This document shows positions 34,146-41,783 of a stretch of DNA of 42,392 bases, piece by piece (within the stretch, counting starts at the first letter, position 1; each line of letters starts with the position of its first letter). The stretch is taken from NCBI GenBank assembly GCA_036513895.1, contig DATBYF010000015.1:1-42392 (forward strand), in the 5' to 3' direction. Under the pieces are notes generated by a model. That model did not search any database. It saw only the letters and a program-made list of their open reading frames with translations, and was not told the DNA's origin. The stretch is from Palsa-147 sp036513895 (GTDB taxonomy: Bacteria > Acidobacteriota > Terriglobia > Acidiferrales > UBA7541). The translations under genes were made by a program, and so were the position numbers.

Positions 34146-35732
34146 ATGAGGCAATTGAAAATGAAAACGTCCATCGCAGTAGCGCGCTACGTCAGCAGAT
34201 CCTTCCTCGTCTGCTCGGCTGCCATCCTGGTATTCGCGAGTTGCGCTCGAGCTCAATTCCCCGGCACTGCTCCTCCGTCTCAAAGCACTCCCGTGAATAC
34301 ACTGCCCCTCTCGGGCAGAACGGCGCAGAACGGCTCGGTCGTTGCCGCGCAAACGCCGGTGCCCGGAACCACCACGAGCGTTGATACCGTGAACCCCACT
34401 GTGCAGGTGCAAGGTCCTTACGTAGGCAGCGCCAGTAGCACTGCCCGGATGCCGTTTTCGGGAAAATTGGGATTCCGCGAAGCAATCAATCGCGGGCTGG
34501 CGTTCAACTTAGGGGCAATTGGGCTGACGCAGAGTGTGCGCCAAGCGCAGGGAATGAGTCACAGCGTTCGGAGCGAGTTGCTGCCGAACCTGAATGGCTC
34601 GGTCACAGAATCAGTTCAGACTGAAAACTTGAAGGCGCTTGGCTTGCGTTTTAATTTTTCAGTTCCTGGGTTCACGTTCCCCACCATCGTGGGTCCTTAC
34701 AATTACATTGACGCGCGCGTTCAGTTGACCCAGTCCGTCGTGGATCTCACCGCAATAAATAATTACCGCTCGTCACGAGAGCAGCTGAAGTCGAGCCAAA
34801 TGGAAGCGCTCAATGCACGGGATCTCGTCGTCCTCGCCGTGGGCGGCACCTATCTGCAAGTTCTCGCAGCGCAAGCTCGCGTCGCTTCCGCTCGCGCGCA
34901 GGTGGATTCTGCCAATGCCGTGTATCAACAGGCGGCGCAGCAGAGCGCTGCCGGTTTGATGGCGCGTGTGGATGTGGATCGCAGCCAGGTGCAAGCTTTG
35001 ACGCAGCAGCAACGACTGGCCTCACTGCAAAATGACCTCGCGAAACAAAAAATTAATCTTGCGCGGCTTACCGGCTTGCCGCCCACCGATCAGTACGAGC
35101 TGTCCGACGATATTCCCTTCGCGAGCGCACCTCCCGTCACATTCGACGACGCCCTCAAGCAGGCGCTCGATCAACGGCCTGACCTGCGAGCGGCGCAGGC
35201 ACAGGTGCGCGCTGGCGAAATGACTCGCTCTGCAGCCCGCGCCGAAAGGCTTCCCTCGTTTTCAATTGATGCAAATTACGGCGCCATCGGAACCACGCCA
35301 AGCCAGGCGAAGGCGACATATACGGTGGCGGGAACGGTTCGTGTGCCTCTCTGGCAAGGTGGCCGCGCAGGAGGAGACTTCGAACAGACTGATGCCGAAT
35401 TGGCCCAGCGAAAAGCAGAAGCCGAAGATCTCAAGAGCGAGATCGAAAGCGAAGTGCGCAATGCTTATCTCGATTTGCAGACGGCCACAAGTCAGGTGGA
35501 TTTGTCGCAACGAAATCTTCAGGTCAGCCGCGAAACTCTCGCTCTCACCAAGCAGCGATTCGAAGCTGGCGTCACCGACTCGGTTGAAGTAGTGCAAGCT
35601 GAACAGACGGTAGCGAGCGCGGAACTCGATTACATCAACAGCGTCTTCGCCCACAATTTAGCCAAACTAAGTTTGGCACGCGCCATCGGCGGTGCCGCGG
35701 ACACGCTGCCGCAATTCTTGCCACTTCGATAA
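34146..35732 (+). CDS. TolC-family outer-membrane efflux protein
   Basis: 528 residues. An export signal ends near SCARAQ (AxA-type cleavage more likely than lipoprotein processing, since the residue three before Cys is Phe). A poorly conserved Thr/Pro-rich stretch (about 40-100) precedes two OEP repeats (about 105-310 and 330-520). The second repeat block is RPDLRAAQAQVRAGEMTRSAARAERLPSFSIDANYG. ATG 34146 and ATG 34161 are both possible. Last gene of the cecR-ybhGFSR operon, so this exporter carries its own outer-membrane channel, unlike the E. coli locus. Confidence 0.92.
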   Translation: MRQLKMKTSIAVARYVSRSFLVCSAAILVFASCARAQFPGTAPPSQSTPVNTLPLSGRTAQNGSVVAAQTPVPGTTTSVDTVNPTVQVQGPYVGSASSTARMPFSGKLGFREAINRGLAFNLGAIGLTQSVRQAQGMSHSVRSELLPNLNGSVTESVQTENLKALGLRFNFSVPGFTFPTIVGPYNYIDARVQLTQSVVDLTAINNYRSSREQLKSSQMEALNARDLVVLAVGGTYLQVLAAQARVASARAQVDSANAVYQQAAQQSAAGLMARVDVDRSQVQALTQQQRLASLQNDLAKQKINLARLTGLPPTDQYELSDDIPFASAPPVTFDDALKQALDQRPDLRAAQAQVRAGEMTRSAARAERLPSFSIDANYGAIGTTPSQAKATYTVAGTVRVPLWQGGRAGGDFEQTDAELAQRKAEAEDLKSEIESEVRNAYLDLQTATSQVDLSQRNLQVSRETLALTKQRFEAGVTDSVEVVQAEQTVASAELDYINSVFAHNLAKLSLARAIGGAADTLPQFLPLR

Positions 35733-35789
35733 AGATAGTCTAGACGCGCTCGCACGTGAACATCGTCGGCCGAGCCATCCAGCGGCTTA

Positions 35790-37022
35790 TCAGGGATTCC
35801 GTCCCGTCGCATAAACCTTGATCGAGTGGTTCCGTATCCGCGCTTTGATTTGTTTTCCTTTCACGTCAGAGACGATCACGTTGGAATCCTGCACCGGCAT
35901 ATGGCAATCAATGCAGTTGTCGCGAATCTTCGCGCCCAGCTTCGCAAATTCGCCGCAGTCCTGATCCTTGTGACATTGCAAGCATTTTATTGAATACGAA
36001 GCCGCGGCATGTTCCGGTTCGTGAACTTCATGGCACGTCGTACAAGTCATCTGCGAGTTTTGGTAGCACCGGCTTCTTTGCGTGAGCGCAACCTGATTGC
36101 CGTGCACGTCCACGCGCGCGTCGGCGTCGGAACGCGGCAGTTTGATGTAATTCCCCAGTTGCTCTCCCGGAACGTACGAAAACGCTGGCGCAATCGGTTG
36201 CCCAATCCCGCCATGGCATTGCGCGCACACTTCAATTTGTCGATCCCGCGCCAGAGCCGTCGGATTCACAATCGAATGAGTCCCCGAAGAAACGGCGGCA
36301 GATTTCGATCGTTCCTTCTCCGCGTGCTCACGGCCGGGCCCGTGGCATCTCTCGCACGAAATGCCCAGAACGAAGCCCGTTTTTTTATAGTAGTTATCGC
36401 CTTTCTCGGAAGGGATTGGCTCAAAATAAGTGGCGTGACACTCCAGGCAGTTAGGAGGAATTGGCCGGTCGAAGTTCGCAACTCCTTCCGTGTATCCGGG
36501 ACTATTGATCCATCCTCTCAACTCCGTCCAGTAAGACACCGGCAATTGAAAAAGCTGATCCCCTTTCCAGTAAAGATAGGTCTGGCCCTTTTCCCCTGAT
36601 CCCGTGACGATATCGATTCGCTCCGTTCGCGTCTTCTCGTCCGGCGGTTGCCAGAAAATCGCCGTTTCGTAAAACCCGCCCTCTTTAGCGTCCATGCGGA
36701 AGCGCAGATCCGGATCGCTGGTCCTCAGAATATTCGAGCCGGCTGTAAATTTGCCAAGGATGGAATCTTTGCTGGGCAATTGTGATGTGAAGTGGTGACC
36801 GGTGCGCGCGTACGTGCCGCCGATTTCTTGGTGGCACTCCTGGCAAGCCGCGTCTCCCACAAAGTCGGAGCGCGGAGGCCGACCTTTTTCGGTACCCTGC
36901 ATCGCAGCCCCATCAGCCTTGCCAGCGTCCGTTTGCTGCGATGATCCGGTCCCGCTCGAAAATCCGAGGGTAGCCACGCAAGCGAATATCATCACGACGC
37001 CCGTGAATTTTCCTGTCGCCAC
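35790..37022 (-). CDS. Multiheme c-type cytochrome, seven CxxCH motifs
   Basis: An exported electron-transfer protein of about 410 residues. Seven heme-binding motifs are visible in order: CQECH, CLECH, CERCH, CAQCH, CTTCH, CLQCH and CIDCH. The N-terminus after GTG 37022 (VATGKFTGVVMIFACVATLGFSSG) is a signal peptide or anchor, and GGAGAG lies 7 nt upstream. The frame is open to GTG 37061, which has no Shine-Dalgarno. The spacing recalls cytochrome c554 and nitrite-reductase-like multiheme families, and between hemes 1 and 2 lies about 120 residues of beta-rich sequence. Function is unknown. It is convergent with the efflux operon and divergent from the PfkB kinase. Confidence 0.88.
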   Translation of the reverse strand: MATGKFTGVVMIFACVATLGFSSGTGSSQQTDAGKADGAAMQGTEKGRPPRSDFVGDAACQECHQEIGGTYARTGHHFTSQLPSKDSILGKFTAGSNILRTSDPDLRFRMDAKEGGFYETAIFWQPPDEKTRTERIDIVTGSGEKGQTYLYWKGDQLFQLPVSYWTELRGWINSPGYTEGVANFDRPIPPNCLECHATYFEPIPSEKGDNYYKKTGFVLGISCERCHGPGREHAEKERSKSAAVSSGTHSIVNPTALARDRQIEVCAQCHGGIGQPIAPAFSYVPGEQLGNYIKLPRSDADARVDVHGNQVALTQRSRCYQNSQMTCTTCHEVHEPEHAAASYSIKCLQCHKDQDCGEFAKLGAKIRDNCIDCHMPVQDSNVIVSDVKGKQIKARIRNHSIKVYATGRNP

Positions 37023-37149
37023 CGAGATTCTCTCCGTTCCATACGTTAGCTGATTTCGCACTCGCCCTCAATCGCACTCGTTGAATCCTCTACACCATGA
37101 AAAATAGAAATCGACTGGCGCGACCGCCGCGGAAATTCGTTGCCATCGG

Positions 37150-37167
37150 TACCGAAACGATTCGGTA
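37150..37167. promoter_or_regulatory. Palindrome in the cytochrome / PfkB divergent region
   Basis: TACCGAA (37150-37156) and TTCGGTA (37161-37167) with an ACGA spacer. Five T follow on the + strand, so it could be a short intrinsic terminator or attenuator rather than an operator. It lies about 50 nt before the kinase ATG and 130 nt before the cytochrome start. Confidence 0.5.
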
Positions 37168-37218
37168 TTTTTGCCGCTCGCCTTTCTCCGCTCCGTCAAC
37201 TTTGCTATCATTCGCAAC

Positions 37219-38199
37219 ATGGCGTCTCCCGCCTCCACTCGAAACGATCGCCGCGAACATCGCCCCGGACAGAGGGGCTTGGTAGTATTCGGCGAATTTT
37301 TCCGCGATCTGGTGTTCTACGATTTGCCAAATGCTCCGCGTATGGGTGAAGAAGTTAAAACCACGAGCATCGCGCGTTTCCCCGGCGGCGGCCTCGCAAC
37401 GACTGCAATGGTCGCAGCCAACTTAGGGACGCCGACCACAGCCATCACGCGTGTAGGCCGCGACGCACTAACGAGCCCGGAGTGGCAAACTCTGGTGAAA
37501 AGCGGAATTGCCACCGAGGCGTGTGAATTCGATCCGCGCCTGCCGACAGCAATCACCGTCTCCGCCGCCTTCGACGGTGATCGCATGATGATTACCCACG
37601 ACGCGGTGAACGCAAAACTTGAAAAACTTTTTCTGCGGAGCAATGTGCAGAAACAACTTCGCGCCGCGCGCCACGTGCATATGGCCTGCGCAATGTCTCC
37701 TCCTCGAGTGTGGTTGCGATCGATACAGAGACTGCGCAAAGAAGGTCTGACGGTTTCCGCGGATCCGGGATGGAATCCTGAAACGTTTCAATCTCCCGGG
37801 TTCGAGTCGCTACTTCGGGAATTTGAGTTTGTATTTCCGAATGAGCCCGAGGCGCTGGCGATGACTGGCGAAAAGACAGTCGAGCGAGCCGCGAAGAAAT
37901 TGGCTCGATGGGTGCGAGTACCGGTTGTGAAGCTTGGTGCGGATGGCTCGCTGGCCATTTGTAATGGCGAAGTATTGCGAGAGTCATCCATTCGCGTGCG
38001 CGCCGTGGATGCGACGGGAGCAGGTGATGCGTTCGATGGCGGCTTCCTTCACGGCTATCTTGCAGAGTGGCCACTCGAAGAATGTTTGCAAGCCGGCAAT
38101 ATTTGCGGAGCGCTGGCAACAACGGGCGCGGGAGGATCGTGTGCGATGCCCACGCAAAAGAGCCTCCGCAAGTTGATGGTGCAGCATTACCGTGCCTAG
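37219..38199 (+). CDS. PfkB/ribokinase-family sugar kinase
   Basis: 326 residues from ATG 37219; the frame begins at TTG 37171, whose extra residues are not family-like. The substrate-binding block is ARFPGGGLATTAMVAANLG, the C-terminal signature is VDATGAGDAFDGGFLHGYL with catalytic Asp about residue 270, and the nucleotide-side motif is VVKLGADGSLAI. It transfers phosphate from ATP to a sugar or nucleoside hydroxyl; specificity is not evident. It precedes the GH4 glycosidase by 45 nt and is probably co-transcribed, suggesting it makes or consumes a phosphosugar connected with that enzyme. Confidence 0.92.
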   Translation: MASPASTRNDRREHRPGQRGLVVFGEFFRDLVFYDLPNAPRMGEEVKTTSIARFPGGGLATTAMVAANLGTPTTAITRVGRDALTSPEWQTLVKSGIATEACEFDPRLPTAITVSAAFDGDRMMITHDAVNAKLEKLFLRSNVQKQLRAARHVHMACAMSPPRVWLRSIQRLRKEGLTVSADPGWNPETFQSPGFESLLREFEFVFPNEPEALAMTGEKTVERAAKKLARWVRVPVVKLGADGSLAICNGEVLRESSIRVRAVDATGAGDAFDGGFLHGYLAEWPLEECLQAGNICGALATTGAGGSCAMPTQKSLRKLMVQHYRA

Positions 38200-38244
38200 C
38201 TCGTTCTTGCAGCGGGAATTTGTTCTGGAGGCCATGTCGCCGTC

Positions 38245-39615
38245 ATGAAGATCACTCTCATCGGAGCCGCGGGGGTTAGAACCCCGCTCCTGGTCCATGG
38301 TCTCGCGGGACTTGAAGGCCGAGCGGCCAGCGGCAACGTACAGTTGGACGAGTTGGCATTCTTTGATACGGATCAGGAACGGCTCAAAATAATAAAGAGA
38401 GTCGCGGAAGCAATGGGCAAGCGCAGCGGGATTCGCGCGCAGCTGAAAGCATATTCCGATCCAAAGCATGCTCTTGAAGGCGCGGACTACGTCATCTCCA
38501 GCATTCGCGTGGGTGGCAATGATGCGCGGATTAAAGACGAGACAATAGCTTTGGCGCACGGTCTCGTCGGGCAAGAGACTATTGGCGCGGGCGGCTTTGC
38601 CTGCGCCATGCGGAATCTTGGAATGATGCTCGAATACGCCCAGACGATCAAACGCGTCGCGCCGCGGGCGACGATCATCAACTTCACGAATCCCGTCGGA
38701 ATTATTTCTCAAGGTCTTTTGAATCATTCCGGAGTGGATGTGATCGGCGTTTGCGATACGCCGCTCGAGACGTTCGAATCAATCGCCCACGCGTTGGATC
38801 GCAGTCCATTCGAACTGAAATTCGACTACCTCGGACTGAATCATTTGGGTTGGGTGAGGTCCATCCGCGATGAGCAGGGCGCGGAATTGCTGCCCAAAGT
38901 TTTGGCTTCTCCGGAGATTATTCAGAAATGTTACCGGCACGGACTTTTCCCGCCAGAGTTCATTCAGAAGTTAGGCCTGCTGCCCACGGAATACCTCTAC
39001 TTCTATTACTTCCCACAAGCGGCGTACAAAAATACAAAACAAAGCGGCCAATCGCGCGCCCAAGCCATCGCAGGCATGAACACGCGATTGTTTCAAAAGC
39101 TGGCGCAGGCTTCCGATTCAGAACTGATTGAAATCTATGAGAACTACCTGCGCGAACGAAATGCTTCGTACTTCAGCATCGAGGCAACGGCGGGCGAACG
39201 ACGCAAGGAAAATCAGGAATTGTATTCAGAGTTTTCGGGATACGAGCGGATTGCGCTGCTTGTGTTGCAGGCACTGCATTCCGAGAAGCCATCGCTAATT
39301 CCTCTCACAGTTCGCAACGGCAAAGCTCTGGAAGATCTCGCCCCCGATGACGCAGTCGAACTCCCCTGCCAAGTCTCCTCCCGCGGCGTCGAAGTGCCCC
39401 CAGTGGGACGGGCGCCGGAAGCAGTTCGCTCCTTGCTGCTTCAAGTAAAAGAGTATGAGCGCCTCACCGTGCGTGCTTCGGTAGAGCATTCACGCGAAAT
39501 GGCACTCGCCGCCCTCGAGAAAAACCCTCTGGTAGGCGATCCAGAAGTAGCCCGCGACGTCTTGGCAGCATACGTCCACGCATTCGGGCAGCACATGAAG
39601 CTCCAAGCGGCGTAA
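38245..39615 (+). CDS. GH4 family glycosidase, 6-phospho-beta-glucosidase type
   Basis: A cytoplasmic NAD- and divalent-metal-dependent glycosidase of 456 residues. It has the Rossmann start KITLIGAAGVRTP, the NAD motif VISSIRVGGNDAR, GQETIGAGGFACAMRN, and the family block INFTNPVGIIS. The metal ligands are Cys170 in GVCDTP and His200 in GLNHLGW, at positions close to those known for Thermotoga BglT. GH4 enzymes cleave by oxidation-elimination and most need a 6-phosphorylated substrate. ATG 38245 has GGAGG 13 nt upstream, rather distant; a 4-codon reading frame ATG-TCG-CCG-TCA-TGA at 38234 lies between. Confidence 0.92.
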   Translation: MKITLIGAAGVRTPLLVHGLAGLEGRAASGNVQLDELAFFDTDQERLKIIKRVAEAMGKRSGIRAQLKAYSDPKHALEGADYVISSIRVGGNDARIKDETIALAHGLVGQETIGAGGFACAMRNLGMMLEYAQTIKRVAPRATIINFTNPVGIISQGLLNHSGVDVIGVCDTPLETFESIAHALDRSPFELKFDYLGLNHLGWVRSIRDEQGAELLPKVLASPEIIQKCYRHGLFPPEFIQKLGLLPTEYLYFYYFPQAAYKNTKQSGQSRAQAIAGMNTRLFQKLAQASDSELIEIYENYLRERNASYFSIEATAGERRKENQELYSEFSGYERIALLVLQALHSEKPSLIPLTVRNGKALEDLAPDDAVELPCQVSSRGVEVPPVGRAPEAVRSLLLQVKEYERLTVRASVEHSREMALAALEKNPLVGDPEVARDVLAAYVHAFGQHMKLQAA

Positions 39616-39677
39616 GCCATGAGCGGGATTCTCAGCATCATCAAACGCGAGAAACGGGCTAACAGCGCAAAAACAAA

Positions 39678-39716
39678 GATGGCAGAAAATGACGTTCTTT
39701 TGTCATTGCTGCCATC
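39678..39716. promoter_or_regulatory. Long interrupted hairpin before the AraC-type regulator gene
   Basis: GATGGCAG (39678-39685) pairs with CTGCCATC (39709-39716), and inside it AATGAC (39688-39693) pairs with GTCATT (39702-39707), with an AA/G internal bulge and an 8-nt loop. No T-run follows. It ends 24 nt before the regulator ATG, so it may be an operator, attenuator or weak terminator of the kinase-GH4 unit. Confidence 0.6.
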
Positions 39717-39740
39717 GCTCTTCGGGACATAGCATGGGGT

Positions 39741-40766
39741 ATGCGCGGTTCAACGAAGATGCCTCGTGCCATGCAGCGCTCGAAAACCATCATCTTTCTG
39801 GCCGCTCCTAACACTCAGATTCTCGATGTGGCGGGACCATTTCAGGTATTCGTTCGTGCCTCGGAACTTTTCGTTCAGGAGCATCCGGCACGGACCGCAC
39901 CCTACCGCGTGATACTGGCAAGCTCCACGCACCGTAGAACTGTCACTACGAACTGTGGGCTACTGCTGACTGGCACTACAACGTACCGGGCTCTGCGCGG
40001 ACCGATCGATACTCTGCTTGTGGCCGGTGGTAACGGCGTTGAAAGCGCTTCGCACGACAAAGAATTGCTTCTCTGGCTTCGAAAGACGGCTCGGCGAGTC
40101 CGCCGCATCGGGTCCATTTGTACCGGAGCCTTCCTGCTTGCATCGGCTGGGCTCCTGAACGGCAAACGCGCTGCGACGCACTGGAAATGGGCAGCGGAGC
40201 TGGCGAGTAAGTTTAAACACGTAACCGTTGACCCCGACCCGATCTACATTCGCGATGGAAACACCTACACCACGGCAGGAATCACGGCCGGCATGGACCT
40301 CGCGTTGGCGCTGGTCGAAGAGGACCTTGGGTCACCGATGGCCCTGAAGGTCGCGCGCGAGATGGTTCTGTTCTTGCGCAGGGCTGGGGGGCAATCGCAG
40401 TTCAGCGCTGCGCTTTCTCTGCAGTCCTCGGACCGTAAGCAAATCGAAGAAATTCGCTCCTGGGCTCTCGACAATCTGAGTCGAGACCTTCGCGTAGAAA
40501 AGCTGGCCATAAAGGCGGGCATGAGTCCGCGCAACTTTGCTCGTGTCTTTCTTAAGGATACGGGCGCCACTCCCGCACGATTCGTCGAGCGCATACGCGT
40601 GGAAGCAGCCCGTCGCCGCCTCGAAGAAACGCAGGATAGACTCGAAAAGATTGCTGGCGATTGCGGATTTGGCTCGATGCAAAGTTTGCGCCGCTCATTT
40701 CTTCGTGTCCTTCGTGTTCCACCAAACGACTACCGGCATCGCTTCACGGATGTGACGTCGAACTAA
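39741..40766 (+). CDS. GlxA-like AraC-family regulator with N-terminal DJ-1/PfpI domain
   Basis: 341 residues. The N-terminal class-I glutamine-amidotransferase-like domain (about 15-190) contains TQILDVAGPFQVF and the nucleophile-elbow Cys127 in GSICTGAFLLASAGLLNGKRAATHW. The C-terminal AraC DNA-binding domain (about 230-335) has two HTHs, the second in LEKIAGDCGFGSMQSLRRSFLRVLRVPPNDYR. The Cys-containing domain usually senses a small molecule in these regulators. ATG 39741 is used; in-frame ATGs at 39759 and 39771 are alternatives. It stands 49 nt before the related DJ-1-YHS gene and probably regulates it. Confidence 0.92.
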   Translation: MRGSTKMPRAMQRSKTIIFLAAPNTQILDVAGPFQVFVRASELFVQEHPARTAPYRVILASSTHRRTVTTNCGLLLTGTTTYRALRGPIDTLLVAGGNGVESASHDKELLLWLRKTARRVRRIGSICTGAFLLASAGLLNGKRAATHWKWAAELASKFKHVTVDPDPIYIRDGNTYTTAGITAGMDLALALVEEDLGSPMALKVAREMVLFLRRAGGQSQFSAALSLQSSDRKQIEEIRSWALDNLSRDLRVEKLAIKAGMSPRNFARVFLKDTGATPARFVERIRVEAARRRLEETQDRLEKIAGDCGFGSMQSLRRSFLRVLRVPPNDYRHRFTDVTSN

Positions 40767-40815
40767 TCTCAGCCAGCGGGAAAATGTAAGAGTGAAATAG
40801 AGGAGAAAAGAGTTT

Positions 40816-41769
40816 ATGAATCGAAGAGAATTGCTCAAGGGAGCAGGTGCGCTCGGCTTCATGGCTGGAATTCCATCGATATTTGCCGACAAACTTTTTG
40901 GCGGCAAGATCAGCGATCATGGCAGCGTCGCCAAAATCGGCAGCGATGACACGCAAGACGCGACGAGATCAAAGCCGCTCGTTCCGCCCATCAAAGGGCC
41001 CATTCCCGTCGCATTTCTAATTTCTGATGGCGCGGTAGTCATAGATTTCGCCGGACCGTGGGAAGTCTTCCAGGATGTTCACGACGCCCAGGGACACGGA
41101 TTCTTCAAACTCTATACCGTGGCCGAAACGACCAAGCCGGTCACTGCCAGCGCGGGATTGAAAATTGTCCCCGACTACACGTTTCAAACGGCTCCGTCGC
41201 CCAAGGTGATCGTAATCCCGGCGCAGAACGGAGACACTCCGGCGATGCTGGAATGGATTCGCAAGTCGTCAAAAATCGCAGACGTAACCATGTCGGTTTG
41301 CACCGGCGCATATACGCTGGCAAAAACCGGCTTACTGTCAGGCAAGGCCGCGACCACGCATCACAGCGCCTACTCAGAATTCGCTATGCAGTTTCCGGAC
41401 ATTCAACTGAGGCGCGGAGCCAGGTTCGTGGAAGATGGCAATCTCGCCTCGTCGGGCGGACTTTCGTCCGGAATTGATCTAGCGCTACGCGTGGTTGAGC
41501 GCTATTACGGTCGTGAACGAGCCGAGGAGACAGCCGACATGATGGAATATCAGGGACGAGGCTGGCTCGATCCAAATTCGAATCAGATTTACGCCAAAGC
41601 ACGCGTCTCCACCGACGAACACCCGGTCTGCCCTGTGTGTGAGATGGATGCTGATCCTGCGTTGACGTCGGTCTATAACGGCAGAACTTATTACTTCTGT
41701 TCGACAGATCACAAGGCGCTATTCGACTCGGCCCCGGCGAAGTTTGCGGCTGCAGTTGACAAGCAATAG
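40816..41769 (+). CDS. Tat-exported DJ-1/PfpI domain protein fused to a YHS domain
   Basis: 317 residues. The N-terminus is a twin-arginine signal (NRRELLKGAGALGFMAG). A DJ-1/PfpI domain (about 60-250) has VIDFAGPWEVFQD, Cys162 in MSVCTGAYTLAKTGLLSGKAATTHH and SSGGLSSGIDLALRVV, close to isonitrile-hydratase-like and GlxA-like members. The C-terminus (about 272-315) is a YHS domain: HPVCPVCEMDADP, then YYFCSTDHKALFDSAPAKF, where the second Cys of the usual CxxxC is His. YHS domains bind metals. AGGAG lies 10 nt before the ATG. The reaction is unknown. Confidence 0.9.
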   Translation: MNRRELLKGAGALGFMAGIPSIFADKLFGGKISDHGSVAKIGSDDTQDATRSKPLVPPIKGPIPVAFLISDGAVVIDFAGPWEVFQDVHDAQGHGFFKLYTVAETTKPVTASAGLKIVPDYTFQTAPSPKVIVIPAQNGDTPAMLEWIRKSSKIADVTMSVCTGAYTLAKTGLLSGKAATTHHSAYSEFAMQFPDIQLRRGARFVEDGNLASSGGLSSGIDLALRVVERYYGRERAEETADMMEYQGRGWLDPNSNQIYAKARVSTDEHPVCPVCEMDADPALTSVYNGRTYYFCSTDHKALFDSAPAKFAAAVDKQ

Positions 41770-41783
41770 CACCGGTGTGGTTG

